Below, one piece after another: positions 1-6,822 of a stretch of DNA of 17,649 nucleotides. The notes beneath the pieces were generated by a model. That model was not told where the DNA came from, ran no database searches, and was given only the letters and a program-made list of their open reading frames with translations. Where the stretch lies: assembly GCA_027451455.1 (NCBI GenBank), contig DAIDJI010000029.1, positions 1 to 17,649 of the forward strand, read 5' to 3'. How positions within the stretch are numbered: the stretch's first letter is position 1; the number at the start of each line of letters is the position of its first letter. A program made the position numbers and the translations under genes. The DNA is from Planctomycetales bacterium (lineage in GTDB: Bacteria; Planctomycetota; Planctomycetia; Isosphaerales; Isosphaeraceae).

Positions 1-35
1 GCCGCCGACTCGCCGAGAAAGGAGACGAGCCTTGA
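1..35 (+). CDS. Possible C-terminal tail of a gene entering from the left
   Basis: One frame is open from the window edge to a TGA at 33-35 and would encode a short tail ending in EKGDEP. The stop overlaps the TTG start of the next gene (TTGA, 32-35), the same stop-start arrangement seen elsewhere in this window (8372-8375). The stretch is too short to identify anything, and the call rests only on the overlap pattern. Confidence 0.3.
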   Translation, partial: RRLAEKGDEP

Positions 36-376
36 GCGCCTGGTATGAGCTTTCGGGCACCGCGCGCCTGCGGAGGTGCCCCGAGGCCGAGTCGATCCTG
101 GAGGAGCTGCGCGACCTGCGGGGCGAGGAGTTCGAGCTCGTCGCGGCCGATGCCGGGGACGGGTCGATCGAGGTCTCGTTCCGCGGCGGGTCGGAGTTCA
201 CCGACGCCGGGGCCGACGAGCTGGATGGCCTGTTGGCCGCGCTGGGCCAGTTTGCCCTCGAGCCGGCCGTGTTCACGGGGATCTACGACGACGAGCTACG
301 CGTCGTGCCGCTCGACCTGGCCAACTGGTCGGCCTCGTCCCCGTGCGGCGTGCCGGTCCTGGGCCTCGTCCGCTGA
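32..376 (+). CDS. Small hypothetical protein, 114 aa
   Basis: I do not recognise a named family. The start is TTG at 32, preceded by AAGGAG (18-24) at good spacing. The next in-frame ATG would be far downstream, so TTG is preferred. The protein is acidic, soluble-looking and has no membrane segment. It opens with helical, Glu-rich sequence (EAESILEELRDL, about residues 18-29), followed by alternating hydrophobic stretches. It is the first complete member of a run of four same-strand small genes and probably belongs to the accessory backbone of the element. Codon use is GC3-rich like that of its neighbours. Gene reality is likely; function is unknown. Confidence 0.7.
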   Translation: MSAWYELSGTARLRRCPEAESILEELRDLRGEEFELVAADAGDGSIEVSFRGGSEFTDAGADELDGLLAALGQFALEPAVFTGIYDDELRVVPLDLANWSASSPCGVPVLGLVR

Positions 377-440
377 GCGGCAAGGCCCGGGTTAGCGGCC
401 GCCGAACCTCGAACAATCAACCCGAGGAGGGCCAGGGACC

Positions 441-728
441 ATGATGCCCGGCGATCGCGCCGTCGGCGCCCGCTTCCCGCTCGGCCGGCTGGTGATCACG
501 GCGACCGCGGCCGCCCGGCTGACGGGCGACGAGGTCGCCGACGCGATCGTCCGGCATGCCCGCGGCGACTGGGGCGATCTCAGCCGCGCGGATGCCGCCG
601 AGAACGATTTGGCTTTGCGGGACGGATCTCGCCTGCTGTCGGCCTATGGCCGCGGCGACCGACGGTTCTGGATCATCACCGAGGCGGACCGGTCGATCAC
701 GACGGTCCTGCTCCCCGACGACTACTGA
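441..728 (+). CDS. Small conserved plasmid/element-type protein, 95 aa
   Basis: The start is ATG at 441 (a second ATG follows directly at 444), with GAGGAGG at 424-430 upstream. The central motif HARGDWGDL (about residues 39-47) and the C-terminal ITEADRSITTVLLP-DDY are, as far as I recall, the signature of a family of about 90 aa. That family is common on plasmids, prophages and integrative elements and has no established function. It is a compact soluble protein, full length compared with that family. Its presence supports a mobile-element backbone at this end of the window. Family recognition is from memory; no biochemical role is claimed. Confidence 0.8.
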   Translation: MMPGDRAVGARFPLGRLVITATAAARLTGDEVADAIVRHARGDWGDLSRADAAENDLALRDGSRLLSAYGRGDRRFWIITEADRSITTVLLPDDY

Positions 729-743
729 CTGAGGAATGCCCCC

Positions 744-1220
744 ATGAAGCAACCATCCGACCTGACCCGCGAGGAGCTGGAGGACATCGTCTCGCAGGTC
801 CGCAACATCCTCTGGAAGGACTATAGCACCGACGCGCTCGACCCGGACCGGAGCTGGAACAGCGAGACGATCGAGTGGGTCTCCGGCGTGCTGGAGGACG
901 CCGGGCTCAAGCCCGATCGGGTCGTGCACAGCAAGTCTTCGGCCGAGGGATCGGCCGCGCCGGAGGCCGACCAGCCGGAAGATCCCCGGGTCGCGGCGAT
1001 GGTCGCGGCCCTGCAGGCGTTCGTGAGCACAATCGAGGCGACCGGCGGCTGCATCCGTCTGGCCGGCGAGGGCCGCGCCGGTGATGACCTGCCGGTCCCG
1101 GTGGGCGACGAATCCTGGAGCGACCTCGGGCACGCCTACGTGCTCGCCTGCCAGGCCCTCGGCCGCGAGCCGATGGTGCGCGACGAGGACGACGCCGACG
1201 AGGACGACAGCGTTAACTGA
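744..1220 (+). CDS. Hypothetical acidic protein, 158 aa
   Basis: I do not recognise this gene. The start is ATG at 744 with GAGGAA at 731-736, 15 bases after the stop of the previous gene, which suggests co-transcription. An N-terminal helical part (LTREELEDIVSQVRNIL, about residues 7-23) is followed by a linker rich in Ala, Pro and Glu near residue 90. A second helical part contains AMVAALQAFVSTI. The tail is extremely acidic (DEDDADEDD, the last dozen residues). There are no cysteine clusters, catalytic motifs or membrane segments. It may be a partner of neighbouring small element proteins; nothing more specific can be supported. Confidence 0.75.
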   Translation: MKQPSDLTREELEDIVSQVRNILWKDYSTDALDPDRSWNSETIEWVSGVLEDAGLKPDRVVHSKSSAEGSAAPEADQPEDPRVAAMVAALQAFVSTIEATGGCIRLAGEGRAGDDLPVPVGDESWSDLGHAYVLACQALGREPMVRDEDDADEDDSVN

Positions 1221-1317
1221 CCCCGTGCGACGCGACGTGCGGTCGCTTTCTTCGCGTCATCGACGCGGGGAGGCGATCGCACCCGCCCGTCCCGGCCGAT
1301 CCGGCAGGAGGACCCCG

Positions 1318-1803
1318 ATGCCCGTGATTCCCTACGTCCTCGCCGGGCGGGAACTGCCCGCCGCTTCCGGCGATCGCGCTGTGATCCCGACGGCCCCGTG
1401 TGTCTTCTGCAGCCGGCCGATCCACCACTTCGACGACGGCGGCACCGGCTGGCTCCTGGGCGCCGTCGCGGCCGGCCAGCCCGCCGTCTACCTGCGTTGC
1501 CTCGAGGCGCCGTGCGCCCGCACGTCGGATCGCTGGATCTGGCGGTGCGGGTGCTCGGGCCACCACGTCGAGAACCTCGGCGATCGTTGCCACGTTTGCC
1601 TGCGGCCCTGCCACCAGGCGGAGCCCTACGATCGCGTCGAGTGCCCGGACTGCGGCCTGGCCCGCTGGCTCGACGACCGCCTGGGCATCGGCAACGGTCG
1701 CTGCCTGCGGTGCACCGGGGGACCAGCCTACCTACCGGTGCTCCACATCGTCCCCCGCAACACCGCGCCGGCGATCCTGCCGGGCGGCACGTACGGCGAG
1801 TGA
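1318..1803 (+). CDS. Multi-cysteine zinc-ribbon protein, 161 aa
   Basis: ATG at 1318 follows AGGAGG at 1306-1311, an excellent ribosome site, so the longer open frame upstream is not used. The protein carries 13 cysteines, most as knuckles: CVFC (28-31), CLEAPC (61-66), CGC (77-79), CHVC (91-94) with C98, CPDC (109-112) and CLRC (129-132). Histidines lie nearby at 36-37, 82-83 and 99. This pattern indicates several zinc ribbons, probably three sites, and suggests nucleic-acid or protein binding rather than catalysis. It is the last gene of the forward run and is followed at 37 bases by a strong inverted repeat. The exact family is not recognised. Confidence 0.75.
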   Translation: MPVIPYVLAGRELPAASGDRAVIPTAPCVFCSRPIHHFDDGGTGWLLGAVAAGQPAVYLRCLEAPCARTSDRWIWRCGCSGHHVENLGDRCHVCLRPCHQAEPYDRVECPDCGLARWLDDRLGIGNGRCLRCTGGPAYLPVLHIVPRNTAPAILPGGTYGE

Positions 1804-1840
1804 ACGGTGTCGCTGGTCTCCGTCTTGATACTCGAAAAGT

Positions 1841-1909
1841 CCGCGAAATTCGCAAAATTCGCGATAATCGGCCCCAAGGGCATTTTCGCGAATTTTGCGA
1901 ATTTCGCGG
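1841..1909. repeat. Perfect 24-bp inverted repeat built of CGAATT units
   Basis: The left arm (1841-1864) and right arm (1886-1909) are exact reverse complements over 24 bp, with a 21-base loop. Both arms are made of 9-bp units of the type CGAATTnnG ending in CGCGG, the same units as the array at 16335-16966. It lies 37 bases after the stop of the zinc-ribbon gene. It could act as a factor-dependent terminator or a protein-binding cruciform; there is no U-tract. Confidence 0.85.
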
Positions 1910-2118
1910 GGCCTTCGTAGGGGTTTTGGTTTCGTTCCCTCCATAGTCGTCCGTTGCGACTCCTGAACGACTGATAGCATGTGTGCGACACGGAACGGAA
2001 ACCTCAAAGCAGCTCCGACGAACGCCTGCCAGCCTGGGAAGGGCCGGTTCAGGCGACGGGATTGCTCGGTCGGCCTCGTCGCGCATTTGGGTCGCCAGGT
2101 GAGCGGAGTATCAATGCC

Positions 2119-2157
2119 TCAGCGAAACCTGCTTCGGTGTGCCCGGACCAAAGCGAG
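2119..2157 (+). repeat. Dispersed repeat copy 1 (uninterrupted)
   Basis: The first 30 bases (2119-2148) match 12287-12316 with one mismatch (29/30), in the same orientation. Related shorter copies sharing the CTTCGGTG core lie at 5068-5100 and 14918-14951. This copy continues into sequence resembling what follows the MITE-like element at 12468, so it represents the empty-site version of the interrupted copy. Confidence 0.75.
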
Positions 2158-2266
2158 ATAGTCTGAATTTATAGACGGCCTCCCGCAACGCCCAATGGTG
2201 TACTGCGGATCTCCTGGCGGTTCGAGAATCCCAACGACTCGGGACCCGTTCGCGTTGCGTGTATTC

Positions 2267-4711
2267 CTACAGATTCCAAAGGAGGCGGCTGCTGAGGCGG
2301 TCGAAGTTCGCACGGATCCCCGGATCATTCAGGAATCGGTGGTGGTTGACGTGTCGCATGACTCCGCCAACGCTCCTCTGTTGATCGTGATTGAGAGTTC
2401 CGCCCGAGTCGATGTATCTCACTGTTCCGTTCAACAAAAGCGCTGAGGGGTGTACAGTGACCCGAGAATCGTTCTTCTCCATCTCGATCGCAGTCGAGAG
2501 GACATTCAGTGCCTCGTCATAATACTGATCCCTCATGGCAGGCGATGCATCCATCGAGCGAAGAATCAACTTGCCGAGAGTAGTGAGTGAGTGCGGGTGT
2601 TCCTCAATTGCGACGGCATGACGGGCGTAACTCAGCGACACCTCGATGTTCGTGTCTGAGATCAGCAACGCCCTCTGCTCCCAGTATCGGGAGTTCCACT
2701 CCCATTGCTTCTGGACGTTGATATAGAAGGCTTCTGCTTGGTCACCCAGCATGGGCTTCACAATCTTGTCGGCGTCGAAGAGCCTTCCCGCTAGCCTGGC
2801 CTCCGGCGAGCGCCTCTGGATTGCCTTGCGGTTGACATGGGGCGCGAGGACTACGGCAAGCCCCACGAACGCGTCGAACAGGAGTTGCTTTTGGTTCAAC
2901 TGGCAGCGGAGCAGGGTCCTTTCTCCGACGATACTGCTCAGAGTGACGACGAATTCCTCGTCCTTCACATTGTAGGCCAGCCTGAGCGGCGCTGACTGGT
3001 CGAACAACCGCCCGATCGGCTCACCGCGGCCAGCGATCGATTGCAGCATGCTGTAGCGCAGCCCGGAGGTATAGCAGTGCTGTGAGATGGCGACGATGAG
3101 GTAGCAGTACCGATCCTCTGGCTTTGAGGCAGTCCACAGAGAGTCTACGATCGCGTCGAGAGGCTTGAAGTCGTTCAGTATTCGACAGACGACCACCGCG
3201 ATGGATTCGCCCTTGAGCCTGCGCGCGAAGTCGTCCGGATTCTTGACGGCGCGCGGGTTGGCGACCAGGCCGAAGTCTTGATAGCGTTGCATTATTTGCT
3301 TCAGCTCTACGAGGCCCAGTTCGGACAATTCGTAGACCGTCCTCGGCTCCTCACCGAGGATAACCTCGACGTGCTCCCGCCGATAGCTTCGCTCGGATGC
3401 AATCACGATGAGCTTGTTCGCAAGCGTGGGGTCGTCGAGGAGTTCGGCGATCTGATGCACATGGTCCGCGAAGCCGTCGACTAGTAGTAGGCACTTCGAC
3501 TTGAGCCGCGACAAAACTGCTGTTGCCGCTTTAACGTCGATGCGGGAAACCGTGTGAGCAGCGAAAACTGGGCGGCCCAACGCGGCGAACTGGTGCGCAA
3601 CGCGTTTGATGGTCGTAGTCTTGCCAGTCCCCGCCTCATCGAGGACAAGGATGAGCCGAGGAAGGTCGTCTGAGATCGAGTCGCAATCGTAGATGTCCTC
3701 GATATGCTTGAGGAGGATTTCGATGTCTGGCCTGTTGATGTCGACGTGGCTATCGATCTCTGACCATTGGGGTTCGCGACCGTAAAGAAACGGTGAAGGA
3801 GTCCGGGCGAGGGGTTTCTCCGTCGCCGCAACACACTCAAAGTCCGTAAAGAACGCGAGTTGGTCCACGGACAGAGGTGCTTCTGCGAAGAGTTGGTTGA
3901 CGTCCGGCACGATGAGTTCCCAGATGCTCGGCGGCGCGGGGATTTCCTGGCGCAACCAATGAAGGAACGTCCCGAAGTCCGCCTTGACAAGCACAAGCCC
4001 GAACCGCTTACAGTCGAATTCAGTTGCTGCGGTCGGGTAGGGCTCGATTAGGAGAGATGGGCCTCTCCCTCTCTGGGGTGTCGACTCATTCCGAAAGCTG
4101 AGATAGTATTCTAAATCGGGCTCGCCGAGAGACGTGCCTGCTATGATAAACGGTTCGGTCGGGAGAATCTCCGACAGCATGTGCATCCATATGTTATTAG
4201 TGCTCATATTGCGGGCGTATTCGTTAACCGAGAACACGAAATCGACGTCGGCGTCACCCACCCAGCCGTGGAGGTGGACGACTTGGAGGAGGTCTCTGTG
4301 TGGCGTCGGTTCGAATTGGCTGCTGTAATTGTAAGAACGAAGCTCCTGCTTCCTATGCTTGCTCGCGCGGTACAGGGCCTCGAGGACGTTATCGATGTTG
4401 AATGTGAAAAGACGCCTCCAGACGTAGCGGGGTAAGTTTTGCAACGACGGCCCGGGTTTGCATTTCGAGTATCGGGTGACGAGATGCTCCTCACGCTGCT
4501 GCGCATTTAGCATCGCCGATGCCTTCGACAACGAGATGGAATCAGGCAGGCCGAGGAGGGTGCAGAGTTCGACGCGCAGGGTGTTCGCGCTCCGAAGTTT
4601 CTCGCCGCGTCCGTTCACGCTGTCCAGGCAAACCCCTGAACCGAGGAGGAGATTGTACTGGCCCCGGATAATTGAGTCTTTGAACTTGGCCTTAATAGCG
4701 TCAGGAAGCAT
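2267..4711 (-). CDS. SIR2 - P-loop (STAND-like) NTPase defence protein, 814 aa
   Basis: The N-terminal SIR2-like domain (about residues 1-260) has GSG at 24-26, FNIDN with Asn105 and Asp107, LHG with His148, and GTSLGEPD at 192-199. The residues expected for NAD binding and hydrolysis are present. A P-loop NTPase follows: Walker A DEAGTGKT (358-365), with Asp where Gly is usual; Walker B LLLVD (408-412); and a sensor-like ASERSYR near 438-444. The C-terminal third is helical and TPR-like. Known relatives (SIR2-STAND proteins such as Avs5, and other SIR2 defence proteins) sense phage components and kill or arrest the cell by depleting NAD+. The ATG at 4711 is chosen because GGGAG precedes it by 8 bases and it places the GSG loop at the usual distance. 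A GTG at 4771 would add 20 residues but has no ribosome site. GC is markedly lower than in neighbouring genes, indicating separate acquisition. It is a single-gene unit reading away from the nuclease operon. Confidence 0.85.
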   Translation of the reverse strand: MLPDAIKAKFKDSIIRGQYNLLLGSGVCLDSVNGRGEKLRSANTLRVELCTLLGLPDSISLSKASAMLNAQQREEHLVTRYSKCKPGPSLQNLPRYVWRRLFTFNIDNVLEALYRASKHRKQELRSYNYSSQFEPTPHRDLLQVVHLHGWVGDADVDFVFSVNEYARNMSTNNIWMHMLSEILPTEPFIIAGTSLGEPDLEYYLSFRNESTPQRGRGPSLLIEPYPTAATEFDCKRFGLVLVKADFGTFLHWLRQEIPAPPSIWELIVPDVNQLFAEAPLSVDQLAFFTDFECVAATEKPLARTPSPFLYGREPQWSEIDSHVDINRPDIEILLKHIEDIYDCDSISDDLPRLILVLDEAGTGKTTTIKRVAHQFAALGRPVFAAHTVSRIDVKAATAVLSRLKSKCLLLVDGFADHVHQIAELLDDPTLANKLIVIASERSYRREHVEVILGEEPRTVYELSELGLVELKQIMQRYQDFGLVANPRAVKNPDDFARRLKGESIAVVVCRILNDFKPLDAIVDSLWTASKPEDRYCYLIVAISQHCYTSGLRYSMLQSIAGRGEPIGRLFDQSAPLRLAYNVKDEEFVVTLSSIVGERTLLRCQLNQKQLLFDAFVGLAVVLAPHVNRKAIQRRSPEARLAGRLFDADKIVKPMLGDQAEAFYINVQKQWEWNSRYWEQRALLISDTNIEVSLSYARHAVAIEEHPHSLTTLGKLILRSMDASPAMRDQYYDEALNVLSTAIEMEKNDSRVTVHPSALLLNGTVRYIDSGGTLNHDQQRSVGGVMRHVNHHRFLNDPGIRANFDRLSSRLLWNL

Positions 4712-4809
4712 CGACCACTCTCCCTCACCGGTTCCGAGGCGAGCCGAACTGCGGGTCTTTAAGTCGATCACGGGCTTGGCTTTTCGCCCGGCATCTCCGC
4801 CGAGACGCT

Positions 4810-4839
4810 ATTTAATCGGGCTGGCTTGCTTGCAGTCAA
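4810..4839 (-). promoter_or_regulatory. Candidate sigma70-type promoter for the SIR2 gene
   Basis: On the reverse strand TTGACT (4839-4834) is followed after 18 bases by TTAAAT (4815-4810). These match 5/6 and 4/6 of the consensus, in an AT-richer patch. Transcription would start near 4803, giving a leader of about 90 bases before the ATG at 4711. The promoter is read by eye only. Confidence 0.4.
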
Positions 4840-4865
4840 GTGCTAAGTCGTCCAAGACTAGAGAG

Positions 4866-4894
4866 GCCGCCCCCTCGTGTGACTGGGAGGCGGC
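4866..4894. other. GC-rich hairpin upstream of the SIR2 promoter
   Basis: GCCGCCCCC (4866-4874) can pair with GGG-A-GGCGGC (4885-4894), giving nine pairs with one bulged A and a 10-base loop. No T-tract follows on either strand. It could be a terminator or a DNA-binding palindrome; its role is unknown. Confidence 0.35.
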
Positions 4895-5067
4895 TAGAGT
4901 TGAACGGTTGGTCGGTCCCGCCCGAGAGCCGAAGTGGTCCGGCCGGGCCGACGTTCTGCTTGGACTAGAACCTTTACCCACGACCGGGAAGTACACCGGG
5001 CCCGATTAGAACCGTGTTGCGAACCATCGCCCCGCGCTCCTAGGGAGTGATGTCTTCGCGGATCGGT

Positions 5068-5424
5068 AACCTGCTTCGGTGGGATAGAACAAAGCAAGAT
5101 TCGTGTACCCGTCCCCGCCGTGGCGGGCGCCGGTCGAATCGGCTGCTCCAAACCGGAAAACGCTGCGATGGCAGCCGTGTGCCGAGTTGAAGATCCAGCT
5201 ACGAGTCTCCGCCGTGCAGCCTGGAGGAGACCTTCGGGCCGCCGAGCATCCGTGGGCCGGGGGCAGATCGCCGGTCGTGACGAAATGGTTCTCTGGCAGA
5301 TCGAGCCCGCCCCTGACACCCATCCGAGGGCGATGCGCTCGGTTGGCCCAGGCATTGGATGCGTGGCCCAGCAGGATCGGCAGCCGAATTCTGCGAATTA
5401 CGCGAATTTCGCGGGGGATCTCTA
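5068..5424 (+). repeat. Long dispersed repeat block, left copy
   Basis: This block is homologous, in the same orientation, to sequence in 14918-15550. The part 5068-5240 resembles 14918-15090 (shared CTTCGGTGGGAT, AAGATCCAGC and GCCTGGA). The part 5252-5424 resembles 15377-15550, with an exact CTCTGGCAGATC at 5291-5302 and 15417-15428, GGCCCAGGC further on, and the terminal CGAATT repeat. Similarity is diverged, suggesting old repeats rather than a recent duplication. Confidence 0.65.
5384..5414 (+). repeat. CGAATT 9-bp repeat, single right-arm copy
   Basis: Three consecutive 9-bp units, CGAATTCTG, CGAATTACG and CGAATTTCG, are capped by CGGG. The arrangement is the same as at 15231-15262, 15511-15541 and the right arms of the array near 16500-16880. 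No opposing left arm is present here. Confidence 0.75.
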
Positions 5425-5703
5425 GAGGACCTTCGGTGGGCCCCGCCGCGGACCCCGGGCATTAGGGAAGGCAAATGGACCCGTATGTTTATTTTCTCGG
5501 ACGCTACTTGACCAGGCTGGACTGTCCTGCTTCGATGAGTGCTCCGATGGCTGGTCGGCGACAAACAGCGATCACGCCCTCTCGGGCAGGGGCCGTCTGC
5601 CCCGCTGGCGAGACCGGCGGAATCGACAGGACGCCGTGATCCCCGGAGTCGAGCACCGACTCCCTCGCCGACCAGTAACTCTTCTCTCGAGCGAGATCCG
5701 GCC

Positions 5704-6822
5704 ATGGCGAGGTCGCCATCCACCCAGACGAATCGCGACGCCGCCCGGGGGAACATCCGGATGCGGCTCGAGCAGTGGGCCCGCAACCCGACCTGCGAGG
5801 CCAACACGATCTCGGCCGTGCGCAACGTCCGGATGGCGGCCGTCGCCAGGGCCGCCGGCGAGGAGGTCGCCTTCGGCCAGTCGCCCTTCGCCATCGCCCG
5901 CGGCAACCAGTTCGAGCGTGACCTGTTCCGGGACGACGCCAGCCGGCTGCTCCCTGAGATCATCAAGCACGGGATCCTCCCGGACGGCGCGAGCGGCTTC
6001 CTGGACCTGCGCCAGCGGCGCAACGGCGGGACGAGGGTCGAATCGCTCGACGAGGCGATCGACCAGACGCGGGCCCTGGTCGCGCGGCTCGGCAAGGCCG
6101 CGCGTCCCCGCCATCCCGACTTCCCGACGATCGTGGCGGGGGCCTCGATCCGCGTCCCCAAGGGCATCCTCCTGCCGGAGGCGATCCTGATCATCGACGC
6201 GCTCGCGATCCGGCTCGACGGCGGCCGCCCCGAGCTGATCGTCGGCGAGATCAAGACCTACCCAGATCGGGGCGGCTACACCGATCCGGCGGAGCTGGCC
6301 GTCGCGCGGGCCCAGGCCGGGATCTACGTCCACGGGCTCGACCTGGTCGTCGGCGAGCTGGGCCTCGGCAAGCGACTCGAAGTCTCCCGGCACGGCTTCC
6401 TGGTGCTCAGCCGCCCCGGCTCGAATCGCGCGTCGATCAGGCCCCGAGAAGAGCTGCATTACCAGGCCGAGCGGGCGCGGCGGGGCTTCGACCTCCTGGA
6501 GCGGGCGGCCGCGGCCCTCGATTCGGACCTGTGGGCCGCCGACGATACCAACGTCGGCGATGTCCTGGCCCGGGCGATCCTGTCGGCCGAGACCACGTAC
6601 AACCAGGCCTGCCTGTCCTTCTGCGACCTGGCATCTCGGTGCTACAGGCGGGCCTGCCAGGAAGGCGACCCGGCCATCCTCGGCGAGGACGTCCGGCGGT
6701 TCCTGGGCAATCTCAACCTGGCTCGGGCCGTTGCCCTTCTCGGGGGCGCCGCGCCCCTCGACGAGGCGGAGCGGGACCTCGTCAAGCGGATCGAGTCCGC
6801 CCGGGGGATGATCGCCCCATGA
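5704..6822 (+). CDS. Cas4/RecB-like PD-(D/E)XK nuclease with Fe-S-type cysteines, 372 aa
   Basis: RecB/Cas4-family motifs occur in order: GNQFE with Glu71; a hydrophobic strand ending in Asp165 (ILIIDALAIR); VGEIK with Glu182 and Lys184; and QAGIY (Gln204, Tyr208), the QxxxY motif of this nuclease class. One N-terminal cysteine (Cys31) and a C-terminal set (Cys303, Cys307, Cys313, and Cys318 nearby) resemble the layout that holds a [4Fe-4S] cluster in Cas4, AddB and Dna2. The spacing is C-x3-C-x5-C rather than the usual C-x2-C-x5-C. A DNA exonuclease or flap-type nuclease activity is inferred. ATG at 5704 is chosen although its ribosome site is weak; the upstream extension to 5539 is low-complexity. 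The stop overlaps the next start (ATGA, 6819-6822). It is the first gene of a three-gene operon with an SF1 helicase, so the nuclease probably works with it. Confidence 0.8.
   Translation: MARSPSTQTNRDAARGNIRMRLEQWARNPTCEANTISAVRNVRMAAVARAAGEEVAFGQSPFAIARGNQFERDLFRDDASRLLPEIIKHGILPDGASGFLDLRQRRNGGTRVESLDEAIDQTRALVARLGKAARPRHPDFPTIVAGASIRVPKGILLPEAILIIDALAIRLDGGRPELIVGEIKTYPDRGGYTDPAELAVARAQAGIYVHGLDLVVGELGLGKRLEVSRHGFLVLSRPGSNRASIRPREELHYQAERARRGFDLLERAAAALDSDLWAADDTNVGDVLARAILSAETTYNQACLSFCDLASRCYRRACQEGDPAILGEDVRRFLGNLNLARAVALLGGAAPLDEAERDLVKRIESARGMIAP

Larger units (their letters stand above)
1804..2266. other. Intergenic region between convergent genes
   Basis: No convincing gene is present. 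The stretch holds the inverted repeat at 1841-1909 and the dispersed repeat at 2119-2157. A separated 8-bp inverted repeat (CGCAACGC at 2184-2191, GCGTTGCG at 2252-2259) lies downstream of the reverse-strand SIR2 gene. GC content falls noticeably from about 1910 onward, marking the transition into the SIR2 block. Open frames here are short and lack coding character. Confidence 0.6.
4712..5703. other. Gene-poor intergenic region between divergent SIR2 gene and nuclease operon
   Basis: About 1 kb without a convincing gene. It contains the candidate SIR2 promoter, the hairpin at 4866-4894, and the repeat block 5068-5424 including the CGAATT repeat at 5384-5414. A short hairpin at 5645-5663 (GGAGTCG/CGACTCC, 5-base loop) lies in the leader of the nuclease operon. 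An open frame extends the first operon gene upstream to 5539, but its Pro/Arg/Ser-rich sequence does not look like part of the protein. A weak TTGACC (5508-5513) with TTCGAT after 17 bases is the only promoter-like match I see before the operon. Confidence 0.55.

Noticed and set aside
1136..2086. 316-codon reverse frame across the zinc-ribbon gene
   Set aside because: Arg/Pro-rich shadow that runs into the inverted repeat; the forward gene has AGGAGG and conserved cysteine knuckles.
4711..4771. GTG at 4771 as the start of the SIR2 gene
   Set aside because: It has no Shine-Dalgarno sequence, and the extra 20 residues precede the usual SIR2 start. ATG at 4711 has GGGAG at suitable spacing.
5539..5703. 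N-terminal extension of the Cas4-like nuclease by 55 residues
   Set aside because: The sequence is Pro/Arg/Ser-rich, has no ribosome site at 5539 and contains a hairpin (5645-5663); ATG 5704 begins protein-like sequence.
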